DNA from: JAAYEA01 sp012689325
Lineage (GTDB): Bacteria; Chloroflexota; Anaerolineae; JAAYEA01
Reading direction: 5' to 3'
Length of the DNA stretch: 38,766 nt
Assembly: GCA_036841525.1 (NCBI GenBank)
Contig: DAITVZ010000051.1
Coordinates: forward strand, 1 to 38,766
The translations under genes and the position numbers were made by a program. The notes below the pieces were generated by a model, which searched no databases, was not told where the DNA came from, and saw nothing but the letters and a program-made list of their open reading frames with translations. Shown here one piece after another: positions 7,060 to 15,723 of the stretch; positions within the stretch are counted from its first letter, which is position 1; every line of letters starts with the position of its first letter.

Positions 7060-9105
7060 CTACTCGATGACGATCACCTCGTACTCGTGCACGTCGGGCA
7101 GGTGGACGACCATGTCGTCGCCCTCGTGCCGCCAGGCGCAGGGACAATCGGCCACGAGGGCCCGGGCGCTCTCGTAGGGCTGGCCGCGCAGGGCAAAGCG
7201 CAACGCCAGGTCGCGCTGGACGGGCACACGGGTGAAGGGGCGCGGCGTCGGCCCGGCATAGTTGATCAAGTGCACGATCAACCGCTGACCCTGGCGGCGC
7301 GCCACCACTTCCACGTTGCCCAATCCGCCTTCCAGCCGGACGCTGCCCCCGGCGTGTTCATCCACGACGTTCACGAGCAGCCGCACATACTCGGGCGGGG
7401 CGTAGGAGAGGCACATCTCGGCAAAGGTGCCGGCCAGGTAAAGGCAGCGTCCCTCGCCATAGCGGTTCAGGATGATGGCCGGGCGCTCCGGCGCGGTGAG
7501 CGCGGCATAGCGGCCGGGCATCACGCCGTGGAGCTGGGCCAGCACCTCCGCACCGTCGCGGGGCTTGACGTCGAGGCCCCAGGCGGGCGCGGGGTACAGG
7601 GGCAGGTCGAGCCCGGCCAGGAGCGGCTGGGCCTCGGCGGAGGGCTGCCCGGCCAGCGAGACATAGTTCCAGTTCTTATAGTCGATGGGCCCGGCCCCCA
7701 TGGAGGCCCCCAAGACGTCCGAGAGCCCGAAATCGGGGCGGCGCTGGCCGTCGGGGGTGTAGAGCGACGTGTCAAAGGTGGCCACCACCGTCCCGCCGTC
7801 GGCCACATACCGCCGGATCGCGGCGATGGCGCCATCGGAGAGGCAGGCGCAGGTGGGCAGATAGATGACGTCGTAGGGCTCCAGGTCGCGGTGGCTCAGC
7901 TCCAGGTCGGTGACGATATCGAAGGGGACGCCCGAGCGGGAGAGGGCGTCGCAGAGGCCGTGGAAGGCGTCGGTGAAATTGCCGACAAAGGCGCGGACGC
8001 CCTGCTCGCGGCCATAGAGGTCGGTGACCTCGGTGGAGCGGCGATAGGAGCGGTCGGTGTCGATGGAGTACATGATCGCCACCTTGGCGGCGGAGACGCT
8101 CTGGTCGTAGTAGGTCTCGTGCCGGGCCATCAGGCCCACGATGTCGCGGGCGGCCTGGCCGCCAGGGGTGTCCATGTAGGCCATCGAGTTGTGCGGGCCG
8201 TACCAGAGGCTGGAGGCGTTGGCGGCGATGGAGGCGATGCAGAGCTTGGTCTCCACGGCGGTGTGCATGTACCAGCCCCAGGGCTTTTGATCGGCGGCCA
8301 TAAAGATAACCCGCGGCTTGTCCGGGGCGACGGCCTCGAGCATCTTGGCAGCGACGCTGGGCTTCCAGAGGTAAGCGTCCTTGGGCGGCGAGTAGAACAT
8401 AAAGCCGCCCTCCGTGCCGACGATGTCGTTATACTGCACCGCCGTTTTGAGATTGACATAAGACGCGCCCGGGTGGGTGGCGGGGAGGTTCATGTAATAG
8501 ACGCCGTCGGGGTGGCTGGCCTTGAAGCGCTGGTAGCCCTCCATCAGGAACTCGTCCTTGCTGCGCCGATAAAAGTCCCAGGTATCCTGGGCGGACAGCA
8601 GGTCGCCGCCATACCATTCGCGGAAGCGTGCCTTGCAGCTCTCGCAATAGCAGCCGCCGCCCACCACGACGGGACCGTCCAGAAAGATGCCGTCGATGTC
8701 GTAGGGGGCGAGGTCGTCCAGGAGGGCGAAAAAGTCGTCGCGCCAGGGGCTGTTGACGCAGCAGGCATAAGCGGTGTCGTAGAGCTTGGGCAGGCCGCCG
8801 TCGCGGGAGTGCTGCAGCCAGTCCGGGTGATCCTCGATGGTCGAGGTGGGGAGCGTGTGCACGTTGACGTAGAGGATCAGGCGGACGCCGGCGGCGTGGG
8901 CGCGCTCGGCATAGGCGGCGAGGATGGGGCCGTGGGTGGCGGGACGAAAGCGGCGCTCGTCCAGGCCCCGGAAAAAGTGCGAGCCTTGCTCGACGTTAAA
9001 GCCCATCTCGGCCCAGAGGTCCACCACCTGCAGCGCTTCGTAGGGATCGGCGACGCCTTGCAGCGCCGCGATGCGCATGGGCCCCTCATACCAGGGTTTC
9101 GACAT
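7060..9105 (-). CDS. GHL6-like glycoside hydrolase with trimerisation (GATase-like) domain
   Basis: A 681-residue protein with a TIM-barrel N-terminal half resembling hypothetical glycosyl hydrolase 6 (PF14871). Its features are ILYVNVHT, then DGIFLDGP, then a cysteine cluster CYCESCKARF typical of this group. The middle third (from about residue 370) resembles the beta-galactosidase trimerisation/GATase-like domain, with ELSHRDLEPYDVIYLP and a YVADGGTVVATFDTS strand. A beta-rich C-terminal part ends in VHEYEVIVIE. GAGGAGG lies before the ATG at 9105. No signal peptide is visible, so it probably acts on imported oligosaccharides. It sits 47 bp downstream of GH127 and 9 bp upstream of the ThuA-like gene. 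Substrate unknown; related proteins are often mis-called alpha-L-fucosidase or beta-galactosidase. Confidence 0.75.
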   Translation of the reverse strand: MSKPWYEGPMRIAALQGVADPYEALQVVDLWAEMGFNVEQGSHFFRGLDERRFRPATHGPILAAYAERAHAAGVRLILYVNVHTLPTSTIEDHPDWLQHSRDGGLPKLYDTAYACCVNSPWRDDFFALLDDLAPYDIDGIFLDGPVVVGGGCYCESCKARFREWYGGDLLSAQDTWDFYRRSKDEFLMEGYQRFKASHPDGVYYMNLPATHPGASYVNLKTAVQYNDIVGTEGGFMFYSPPKDAYLWKPSVAAKMLEAVAPDKPRVIFMAADQKPWGWYMHTAVETKLCIASIAANASSLWYGPHNSMAYMDTPGGQAARDIVGLMARHETYYDQSVSAAKVAIMYSIDTDRSYRRSTEVTDLYGREQGVRAFVGNFTDAFHGLCDALSRSGVPFDIVTDLELSHRDLEPYDVIYLPTCACLSDGAIAAIRRYVADGGTVVATFDTSLYTPDGQRRPDFGLSDVLGASMGAGPIDYKNWNYVSLAGQPSAEAQPLLAGLDLPLYPAPAWGLDVKPRDGAEVLAQLHGVMPGRYAALTAPERPAIILNRYGEGRCLYLAGTFAEMCLSYAPPEYVRLLVNVVDEHAGGSVRLEGGLGNVEVVARRQGQRLIVHLINYAGPTPRPFTRVPVQRDLALRFALRGQPYESARALVADCPCAWRHEGDDMVVHLPDVHEYEVIVIE

Positions 9106-9152
9106 GTTTCCAGCCTCCTCGTGCGTGATGTGCAATTGGCGTTGAACAGCGA

Positions 9153-11171
9153 TCAGTCGTAAGCAAAGTGGTTGCGCGGCCTGCTGCCTTCCCAGGGCTG
9201 GGCCTCCAGGCCGTCGGCGATGACCGGCAGGCAGGACATGCGCAGCCTGGCGCAGCCCAAGGGGATCAGGGTGATCTCCTCCTCGGGCTCATCGGAGCGG
9301 GCCGGGCCGACGGGCACCTCGTCCACGGTCTGGTTCTCCAGGATGCGCCAGCCGGGGAGGCGCTTGGCCGTGGCGCGAATCTCGATGGGCGCATCCTCCA
9401 GCGTCCAGGGCTGCGCGGCGACCTCGCCACGATCCACCACAGCCAGGCCGGCGGCGGGGTCGGCGCCCTCGAGGCAGAGGCCATAGTTCCAGGGCGTGGC
9501 GGGGTAGACCTCCCATTCGGGCCATTCGTCCGTGCCGCCGCAGCGCTGCCACCGCTCGCCGATGCGCACCGAGTAGCTCAGCGGGCCACGGTCCACGGTG
9601 ACGCTGCCGTTGCGCGGCCAGCGGGTGAGCGACACGGCCATGTCCATCTCGAGCGCGACCCGGTCCCCGGCGCGCCACTCGCGCTCCAGGCGCAGGTAGG
9701 TCCCGGGCGCGGGCTCGGCTGCCACGCGCTCGCCGTTGAGGCGGACGTGAAAGCCGCGGCACCAGCGCGGGACGCGCAGGTAGAGTGGGAAGGTCACGGG
9801 GCGGGCCGCCTCGATAGCGAGCTCGACGCCGCCGCGAAAGGGATAGTCGGTGCGAGACTCGATGACAACCGTTTCGCCCGACGCGCCGACCTGCGCGGCG
9901 ACTCGGCTGGCGGCGTACATCCAGGCGACGAGGCCGCCATCGGCCGCGGCCTGCCAGAGGTTTTGCACGTACCAGGGCCAGCCCATGGCGACGTTGTGCT
10001 GGCAGCAGCGATAGATGTGCGGCGAATAGCTGACCTGCCGCCCGCGGTTGTAAAAGTCGTGCTGCTCGCCGGCGTCCAGTTGGGGCTGGTTGGCGGCGGT
10101 GAGGTAGTGGAGCGCCTTCAGGTCCGGCGTCGAGGCGGAGGGAAAGTGGTTGAGCATGACGTCCTCGCAGCGATCGGCGTAGAGGGGATCGCCGGTGAGC
10201 CGCCCCAGCAGGTAAAAGCTCTTGGCGAACTCGACCATGCCGCAGGTCTCAAAGCCCTGGCGGGGATCCACCTTGCCGGAGCGGATGCGCTCGTCGGCGC
10301 CAAAGATGCCGCGCGGCTGCTGCCCCCAGGTGCCCAGGTGCTGGGCGTACCAGTACTCGCTCCGCGCCAGGTACCAGGGATCGCCCGCCTGGGCCATATA
10401 GGTCCCCGCGTACTGGAAGCGCTGGGTAAAGTCCACGATGTGATCGGAGAGCCATTCGCTCACCGGCGGGGCGATGCGCTGGTAAAAGCGGCGCGCCAAG
10501 TCCAGCAGCCAGCCCTCGCCGGTGCGGTTGTAGAGCCAATAGAGGTGAGGGAGCATGTCGCCGGCCCGCGCCCATTGCACGAAGGGCTTCCATCCGCCAA
10601 AGCCCGGCCGCGGCTCGGGGACAAAGCGCTCGTCGGGCAGGTCGCGGCAAAAGGCAAAGAAACGGGACAAGAAGGGGATCACCCGCGGGTCGCCGGTGCG
10701 CTCGTGGTGGTGGATGACGGCGTCCAGCATGATCATGTGGGGCCAGAGGTCGCAGACGACCTGGCCGTTCTGGCCGGCCACGGCCTTGTGGTAGCGCGCG
10801 CCGAAATAGCCGTCGGCGTCCTGGCTGCCCAGGACCGCCTCGATCCAGCGGTCGGCGATGGCGCTCAGCCGCGCGTCGCCGGTGAGGGCGGCGAGGTCGT
10901 AAAAGCCGCGGAACCAATAGGCCTGCTCCTCCCAGCCCTCCCGGTCGCCGCCGAGCCAGCCGTTCTCCGGGGCCAGGAAGGGGCTCAGCTCCTCCAGGTG
11001 GCCGGTCATCCCCTCCGCCATCAGCTCGAGCTGGCGCGCCAGCCAGCCCAGGGGCTGCACCGCGCCCAGCGGCAGCTTGGCCAGCGGACTCGGCAGCAAG
11101 GGAGGCCGGTTGGTCGTGTAGCGGGCGTCGGCAGGGAGCGGCTCGGGCCGCCGGACCACAGAAACATACAT
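9153..11171 (-). CDS. GH127 family protein, beta-L-arabinofuranosidase-like (DUF1680)
   Basis: A 672-residue protein of glycoside hydrolase family 127 (PF07944): an (alpha/alpha)6 barrel from about residue 30 to 400, then beta domains. The unusual zinc-thiolate active site appears complete: FETC (E308, C310) and RCCQHN (C389, C390), matching the Glu/Cys/Cys/Cys centre of HypBA1, with C389 as likely nucleophile. E294 is a candidate acid/base. No signal peptide is visible, so it is probably intracellular. The ATG at 11171 follows AAGGGG, and the longer open frame upstream runs into the ChrB-domain gene. HypBA1 releases L-arabinose from beta-arabinosides on hydroxyproline-rich glycoproteins; whether this enzyme shares that substrate is not certain. 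Confidence 0.85.
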   Translation of the reverse strand: MYVSVVRRPEPLPADARYTTNRPPLLPSPLAKLPLGAVQPLGWLARQLELMAEGMTGHLEELSPFLAPENGWLGGDREGWEEQAYWFRGFYDLAALTGDARLSAIADRWIEAVLGSQDADGYFGARYHKAVAGQNGQVVCDLWPHMIMLDAVIHHHERTGDPRVIPFLSRFFAFCRDLPDERFVPEPRPGFGGWKPFVQWARAGDMLPHLYWLYNRTGEGWLLDLARRFYQRIAPPVSEWLSDHIVDFTQRFQYAGTYMAQAGDPWYLARSEYWYAQHLGTWGQQPRGIFGADERIRSGKVDPRQGFETCGMVEFAKSFYLLGRLTGDPLYADRCEDVMLNHFPSASTPDLKALHYLTAANQPQLDAGEQHDFYNRGRQVSYSPHIYRCCQHNVAMGWPWYVQNLWQAAADGGLVAWMYAASRVAAQVGASGETVVIESRTDYPFRGGVELAIEAARPVTFPLYLRVPRWCRGFHVRLNGERVAAEPAPGTYLRLEREWRAGDRVALEMDMAVSLTRWPRNGSVTVDRGPLSYSVRIGERWQRCGGTDEWPEWEVYPATPWNYGLCLEGADPAAGLAVVDRGEVAAQPWTLEDAPIEIRATAKRLPGWRILENQTVDEVPVGPARSDEPEEEITLIPLGCARLRMSCLPVIADGLEAQPWEGSRPRNHFAYD

Positions 11172-11203
11172 CGGCAATTCCCCTTGGGCAAGATCGAACA
11201 CGG

Positions 11204-11650
11204 TCAATTGGCGCGGCCTGAGCGGACCACGTCCAGGCGGCACCAGGCATAAAGCGCGTCATAGACCTCGGCCTGGCGCTCGATATTCTCCAAATCGTCG
11301 GGATAGCGCAGGCCATACCCCACGGCGAGGGCCTCCAGTCCCACGGCCAGCGGGTCCGTCCCCAGCTCGGAGGCGATGTCGGCGGCGTGGACGATCTTGG
11401 CGAGGCGCAACAGCGCCTTGTCCTGCAGGCCGTACTTGGCGATGATGGTCTCGAAGGAGCAGAGGCCGTCGCGATGGCCCAGCTCCACGCCGGGGGCATC
11501 GAAGGGGATCGCTCCCTGCTCCTCAGCCACGCGGGCAACCTGGCTGGCCGGGACAAAGAGGAACTCGGCCTCCGAGTCTACAAAGCGGCTGATGAGCCAG
11601 GGACAGGCCACGCGGTCCACATGGACGTGCGAACGAGTTACCCACTTCAT
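11204..11650 (-). CDS. ChrB-domain (chromate resistance-like) protein
   Basis: A 148-residue protein that is essentially one ChrB C-terminal/Chrome_Resist domain (PF09828). It begins MKWVTRSHVHVDRVACPWLI, a typical start of that domain, and contains HRDGLCSFETIIAKYGL and a DALYAWCR C-terminus. Full ChrB regulators carry an additional N-terminal region, absent here, and no chrA transporter gene is present in the window. Chromate resistance is therefore not implied; stand-alone domains of this type are common and uncharacterised. AGGAAAGG lies rather far (about 12 bp) from the ATG. It lies 32 bp upstream of GH127 and may be co-transcribed with it. Confidence 0.75.
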   Translation of the reverse strand: MKWVTRSHVHVDRVACPWLISRFVDSEAEFLFVPASQVARVAEEQGAIPFDAPGVELGHRDGLCSFETIIAKYGLQDKALLRLAKIVHAADIASELGTDPLAVGLEALAVGYGLRYPDDLENIERQAEVYDALYAWCRLDVVRSGRAN

Positions 11651-11708
11651 GTTCTCAGCGCCTTTCCTGGGCCGGAGCGGCCCTACCCCGTGTGCCAAAA
11701 AACGTCGA

Positions 11709-12020
11709 TCAGTAGCCGGATGCCGTGTCATACCGCTTGATCTTGCCAAACTGGACCAGGGCGTGCCCCGGCGATGCATCCACCGCCGGCTTTTCCGGAG
11801 CGACGAGCCACTTTTCGAAGGCTTCCTCGCTCTCCCACATGGTGATGATGAGCCAATCCCCTTGACCATCGGCGGGCCGGAGGATCCGCTCCATGAGAAT
11901 GCCGTACCGCTGGCGCAGTTCTCGGTTCGACTGGATCCAGGCAAAAAAGGCGGCCTGGTTCTCCGGCGAAACCTGCACGGTGCGGATGCAGACCAGTGGA
12001 TCGCGCGGGCCGACCGGCAT
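11709..12020 (-). CDS. antibiotic biosynthesis monooxygenase (ABM) domain protein
   Basis: A 103-residue single-domain protein of the dimeric alpha+beta-barrel ABM family (PF03992). It has an initial strand (PLVCIRTVQV), a helix with ENQAAFFAWIQSNRELRQ, a DWLIITMWESEEAFEKWL strand-helix typical of the family, and a C-terminal strand. Members include cofactor-less monooxygenases, haem-degrading enzymes and quinol-binding proteins, so function is open. The ATG at 12020 is chosen because GGGAGGTG precedes it closely; a start at 12047 is possible but lacks a ribosome-binding site. The ChrB-domain gene starts 58 bp downstream. Confidence 0.7.
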   Translation of the reverse strand: MPVGPRDPLVCIRTVQVSPENQAAFFAWIQSNRELRQRYGILMERILRPADGQGDWLIITMWESEEAFEKWLVAPEKPAVDASPGHALVQFGKIKRYDTASGY

Positions 12021-12052
12021 ATCACACCTCCCGAGTCTGTGCGACAACTAAG

Positions 12053-12080
12053 GTTATATCAGTACGTCCGATTCCGCAAA
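12053..12080 (-). promoter_or_regulatory. possible promoter for the ABM/ChrB-domain/GH127 group
   Basis: Minus-strand TATAAC (12058-12053) with a weak TTTGCG (12080-12075) 16 bp upstream, in the 92-bp spacer behind the GH4 gene. The -35 match is poor. Confidence 0.4.
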
Positions 12081-12112
12081 CAGAACGCGCGCCCAGGCCC
12101 GCCGCGCAGAGC

Positions 12113-13465
12113 CTAGAACTGGGGCAGGTAGGCCGCGTGCGCCGCCAGCATCTCGTCCACCAGCCGCCGCGCCTCGGCGGGGTCGGTGAGCGCGCCATCG
12201 GCAAGGACCGCTTGCCGCACCAGCTTGCGGTCGCCGGCCAGCGCCGCCTCGGCGGTCAGCTCTTGCACCGCCACCACGCGCTGCATGATGGCGGCCAGCC
12301 CCGCGGGCAGCTCGCCCAGGGCCAGCGGAACCAATCCCGCCGCCGTGGCCGTGGCCGGGGACTCGAGCACGACGTCCCGGGGGAGGTTGGCGACCTGGCC
12401 CACGTTGGGCAAGTTCACGGAATACGTCGCGCCGTTGGCGCTGCGGAGGGCGCCCAGAATCTCGATGAGCTTTTCCCCCTCCCCGGCGGGGCGGCGCAGC
12501 AAGCTCTCGTCCAGCGGGACCTCGCCAGCGGCCTGGGCGCGCATGGCCTCATAGATGGCGTCGCCGCGGGCGATGGTCTGCTCCAGGGAAAAGCACTCGG
12601 TGCCCAGGGTCTGGCCGTAATAGGCTCCCTCGTGCAGCAGCGCGGGAAAGAACTCGGAGACGTGGCGGTCCAGCACGGCGGGGAAGGCGCGAAAAGCGCG
12701 GTAGAGCCCCCAGGAGAAGGGGTTATCGCGCCAGCGCGGCGCATCGGCGGCGCGGGCGCCGAGCTCGGGGAAGGCGTCGCCGCAAGAGCAGCCTCCCTCC
12801 TCGCCGAGCCGCCGGTTCACCAGCGGCCAGGCGTCCTCGCCGCGGTAGCGCAGCTCGGTGAACCAGGTCAGGTGGTTGACGCCCACCGCCGTGGAGGTCA
12901 CATCGTCGGGGTGAACGCCCATGTAGCGGGCCAGGTAACGATGGACCTCGGGCACGCCATGGCAGAGCCCCACCACCGGCGCGCCGGTGGCCTTGCGGAT
13001 GGCGCGGCAGTTGACGGACATGGGGTTGGCATAGTTCATGAACCAGGCGGTGGGGCAGAGGCGCTGCACATCGCGCGCGATCTCGACCAGGGCGGGGACC
13101 ATGCGCAGGGCGCGAAAGATGCCGCCGATGGTGACGCTATCGCCGACGGGCTGATAGACGCCGTACCGCCGCGGGATAAAGACGTCCTGCTCCCAGGCGC
13201 GCCGCCCGCCCACGGCGATGGTGGTGACCACCGCATCGGCGCCGGGGAGGAGGTCGCGGCGGTCGGTGGAGGCGGCGAGCTCGATAGGTGCGCCGGCGTG
13301 CTCAACCAGCCGCCGGCTGAGCCCCTCGGCCACGGCCAGCGCCGCCGGGTCGATATCCACCAGCCCGACGCGCCAGGGGTTGCCGTCGCGGATCAGGTCA
13401 GCGACCAGGCCCCGGGTGAACATGGCGCTCCCCGCGCCGATGAGGACGATCTTGTGCCCGCTCAT
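12113..13465 (-). CDS. glycoside hydrolase family 4 (alpha-galactosidase/alpha-glucosidase-like)
   Basis: A 450-residue NAD- and Mn-dependent glycosidase of family GH4, which cleaves by oxidation at C3 and elimination. It shows the Rossmann start IVLIGAGSAMF, a DIDP acidic strand end, NYANPM, GLCHGV (metal-binding Cys and His) and GVNHLTWF (metal-binding His). These four motifs match the alpha-galactosidase/alpha-glucuronidase side of the family rather than 6-phospho-glycosidases, but assignment by motif alone is weak. AGGAGG precedes the ATG at 13465. The stop of the phosphotransferase gene is 9 bp upstream, indicating one transcript. Confidence 0.85.
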   Translation of the reverse strand: MSGHKIVLIGAGSAMFTRGLVADLIRDGNPWRVGLVDIDPAALAVAEGLSRRLVEHAGAPIELAASTDRRDLLPGADAVVTTIAVGGRRAWEQDVFIPRRYGVYQPVGDSVTIGGIFRALRMVPALVEIARDVQRLCPTAWFMNYANPMSVNCRAIRKATGAPVVGLCHGVPEVHRYLARYMGVHPDDVTSTAVGVNHLTWFTELRYRGEDAWPLVNRRLGEEGGCSCGDAFPELGARAADAPRWRDNPFSWGLYRAFRAFPAVLDRHVSEFFPALLHEGAYYGQTLGTECFSLEQTIARGDAIYEAMRAQAAGEVPLDESLLRRPAGEGEKLIEILGALRSANGATYSVNLPNVGQVANLPRDVVLESPATATAAGLVPLALGELPAGLAAIMQRVVAVQELTAEAALAGDRKLVRQAVLADGALTDPAEARRLVDEMLAAHAAYLPQF

Positions 13466-13474
13466 GTAAACCTC

Positions 13475-14536
13475 CTATAGCAGCTCGCAGCAGCGCAGGT
13501 CGACAAAGGCGGTCATGCTCCGCTCCAGCGCGACCAGGTTGGGCTCCCACTTGAAGATGGACCATTGCCATACCGGGATAAAGATGCTGACCAGGACCAC
13601 CGAGAGGCGATAGTCGTCCCAGCACTCGGGCCAGGAGTAGCCGGCCACGCCGCGCTCCAGCAGCGCCTGGTGATAGCGCCGCAACAGCGGCCCCTCGCGC
13701 CGCCGCCGGAGCGCCGTCTCCCAGCCGGCGATCATGAAGGCCAGGTCCGTCCCGCCGATGGTGGCGTGCCAGAACTGCCAGTCGATCAGGAGCGCCGAGG
13801 CGGTCGCCGGGTCGCGCGGATAGAGATAGTTGCCCAGGTGGGCGTCGCCATGGGCCAGCGTGAGGTTGCGCCCGCTGGCGTGGCGCCGGAAGAGCTGTGG
13901 CAGCGCGGCCAGGGCGCCTTCGTAGGCGGAGCGCCAGGAGGCCAGCAATCGCTCGCCCAGCGCGGCCATGAACTCGGCGGTCCGCCGCTCGGCGTCGGCG
14001 CAGTTGGCCTCCCGCTCCTGGCGGGTGGGGAAGCGGCTCACGTCGCGCCCGAGCCGGGGATGGTCCCACCAGGCGGCGTGCAGGCGAGCCAGCGCCTCGA
14101 TGGCCTGCTCGGCGTGGCGCTCGTCCTCCGGGTCGGGGGAGGCGGCGTGCGTCTCGGAGAGGTCCCGCAGCAGCACGTGCGAGGCGCCCGTCTCGGCATC
14201 ATAGGCCGCATGGTAGCAGGGGATGGTCGGCGGGTCGGCCATGGCGGGGGCGATGGTGTCGTAAAAGACGACCTCCTGGCGCGGGCCCGTGGGATCATAC
14301 TCGCCCGGCGCCTGGGCGGGGCTCGATGACTTGAGGAAGAGCCGCCGCGGCGCGCCCAGGGTCGCCCCGCGCGAGTAGCTGGCTTGCAGCGGCCACACGG
14401 TGGAGGCAAAGGTCCGCCGCGGCTCGCCAGCCGTTACGCGCAGCACCTCGCCGCGCGAGAGGGCTCGCCGCTCACGGAGCAGGCCGGTCAGCCACTCCGG
14501 GGTGACCTGCGCAGCGTCGGTGATGACCGTGGCCAT
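13475..14536 (-). CDS. aminoglycoside phosphotransferase-family (APH/ecdysteroid kinase-like) kinase
   Basis: A 353-residue protein with a protein-kinase-like small-molecule kinase fold. It has LFLKSS (the ATP-binding Lys), LLRDLSETH as hinge region, the catalytic loop LAHGDAHLGNYLY and the Mg-binding LIDWQFWH. The arrangement and the AFMIAGWE segment resemble the APH and ecdysteroid-kinase-like groups, which phosphorylate hydroxyls of sugars, amino-alcohols or drugs. All key residues are present. The ATG at 14536 follows AGGGAGG. The gene is 9 bp ahead of GH4, so a sugar product of GH4 is an appealing substrate, but that is inference only. Confidence 0.75.
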   Translation of the reverse strand: MATVITDAAQVTPEWLTGLLRERRALSRGEVLRVTAGEPRRTFASTVWPLQASYSRGATLGAPRRLFLKSSSPAQAPGEYDPTGPRQEVVFYDTIAPAMADPPTIPCYHAAYDAETGASHVLLRDLSETHAASPDPEDERHAEQAIEALARLHAAWWDHPRLGRDVSRFPTRQEREANCADAERRTAEFMAALGERLLASWRSAYEGALAALPQLFRRHASGRNLTLAHGDAHLGNYLYPRDPATASALLIDWQFWHATIGGTDLAFMIAGWETALRRRREGPLLRRYHQALLERGVAGYSWPECWDDYRLSVVLVSIFIPVWQWSIFKWEPNLVALERSMTAFVDLRCCELL

Positions 14537-14572
14537 GGTTGCCTCCCTGGGGCCGGGGACTCGTCAGGCGAA

Positions 14573-14630
14573 GGGACGCAGGTTCCGGATCGGCCGCTCC
14601 AACCCCGGCGATCCGGCGAACCTGCGTCCC
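14573..14630. repeat. intergenic palindromic element, copy B (perfect 13-bp stem)
   Basis: GGGACGCAGGTTC (14573-14585) and GAACCTGCGTCCC (14618-14630) are a perfect inverted repeat. An inner pair GGATCG (14587-14592) and CGATCC (14609-14614) extends the hairpin. It fills the spacer between the aldo-keto reductase stop and the phosphotransferase start. There is no U-tract, so it is not a standard terminator. It is the cleanest copy of the family. Confidence 0.8.
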
Positions 14631-14637
14631 CTGTCTC

Positions 14638-15597
14638 CTATCCGGCGAGGATCGCCGCGATCTCGCGCATCTGGGCGGGGGTCAGCGGGCCGAAAGACAT
14701 GGCCGCGGCATTCTCCTCGATCTGCTGGGCGTTGCGAAAGCCGGGGATGGGGATGGTATGCGAGTTGCGCCCCCAGATCCAGGCCAGCGCGCCCTGGGCC
14801 AGCGTGCGTCCGCCGGAGGTGAGGATGGCTTTGATCTGCTCGAGCTTGGCCAGCCACTCGGCCATGCGCCCGTCCCGCAGGTTCCAGCCGTAACGCACGT
14901 CGTCCTTGGGGAAGGTGGTGTCGGCGTCGAAGCGGCCGGTGAGCAGGCCCTTGGAAAGGGGCGTCCGGTTGATGCTGGCGAGGTTGAACTCGTCGCAGAC
15001 GTCCAGCACCTTGGGCTCGCCCTCAAAGAGGTTCAGCCGCTGCTGGATGGCCGTGCAATGGGGCCCCTCGGCGAAGAGGCGGGCGTTGTCGGGGCTATCC
15101 GTGGACCAGCCGTACCAGCGGATTTTGCCCTGCCGCACCAGCTCTTCCAGGGTCTCGCGGGCGGCGATGGCGGCCTCCCGCTCCAGGGTAGGGAGGTGGA
15201 GCTGGTAGAGGTCGATGCGCGGGGCGCCCAGGCGCTGGAGGCTGGCCTCGCAGGCGCGCCGGATATAGTCCGGGCTGGCGTCCTCCCCGCCGATCTGCTT
15301 GGTGGCGGGGACGAAGCAGTTGCCGAACTTGGTGGCGAGGACGACCTGGTCCCATTTGCCCGCCAGCGCCTGGCCGACCACGGTCTCGCTGTGGCCCGCG
15401 CCATAGACGTCCGCCGTGTCGAAAAAGGTCAGCCCGAGGTCCAAGGCGCGGTGGATCGCTTTGATCGAGTCGGCGTCATCGACGCCGGCCCAGCCGTTGG
15501 CGCGCTCGCCGCGCCAGGCGGCCCCGCCGATGGTCCAGCAGCCCAAGCCCAGGGCGCTGACGACGAGGCCGCTTCTGCCCAATGTGCGTGTGAACAT
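14638..15597 (-). CDS. aldo/keto reductase
   Basis: A 319-residue NAD(P)H-dependent aldo-keto reductase. The catalytic tetrad is intact: D60 and Y65 (FFDTADVYG), K90 (LATKFG) and H134 (YQLHLP). The N-terminal MFTRTLGRSGLVVSALGLG and the C-terminal PIPGFRNAQQIEENAAA cofactor-binding loop are typical of the bacterial sugar-aldehyde and general stress branch. The ATG at 15597 follows AAAGGAG. Copy B of the palindromic element separates it from the phosphotransferase gene. A role in reducing a sugar or keto-acid intermediate fits the neighbourhood but the substrate is unknown. Confidence 0.85.
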   Translation of the reverse strand: MFTRTLGRSGLVVSALGLGCWTIGGAAWRGERANGWAGVDDADSIKAIHRALDLGLTFFDTADVYGAGHSETVVGQALAGKWDQVVLATKFGNCFVPATKQIGGEDASPDYIRRACEASLQRLGAPRIDLYQLHLPTLEREAAIAARETLEELVRQGKIRWYGWSTDSPDNARLFAEGPHCTAIQQRLNLFEGEPKVLDVCDEFNLASINRTPLSKGLLTGRFDADTTFPKDDVRYGWNLRDGRMAEWLAKLEQIKAILTSGGRTLAQGALAWIWGRNSHTIPIPGFRNAQQIEENAAAMSFGPLTPAQMREIAAILAG

Positions 15598-15652
15598 GTC
15601 GCTCCTTTCGGGTGGGCGCATAGCGCCTATCGCTTATCGCTGATCGCAGGAA

Positions 15653-15684
15653 GGATAGGGCTCGCGCATCGGCGAGTCCTATCC
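15653..15684. repeat. intergenic hairpin with 13-bp stem
   Basis: Stem GGATAGGGCTCGC (15653-15665) pairs with GCGAGTCCTATCC (15672-15684), with one G-U pair and a 6-base loop. It lies in the 126-bp spacer between glgX and the aldo-keto reductase gene and has no U-tract on either strand. Three imperfect 7-bp repeats of the TATCGCT type (about 15627-15647) lie beside it. Confidence 0.6.
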
Positions 15685-15723
15685 GGATGCCTGTCTAGCT
15701 TGCTGGCTCTTGTGAAGCTGGAC

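Noticed and set aside
5179..9162. A 1327-residue plus-strand open frame
   Set aside because: It lies antisense to the dehydratase, ThuA-like and GHL6-like genes; its composition (Gly/Val/Asp/His repeats) is what third-position GC bias produces on the opposite strand.
11204..11650. Chromate resistance function
   Set aside because: Only the ChrB C-terminal domain is present and no chrA transporter is in the window.
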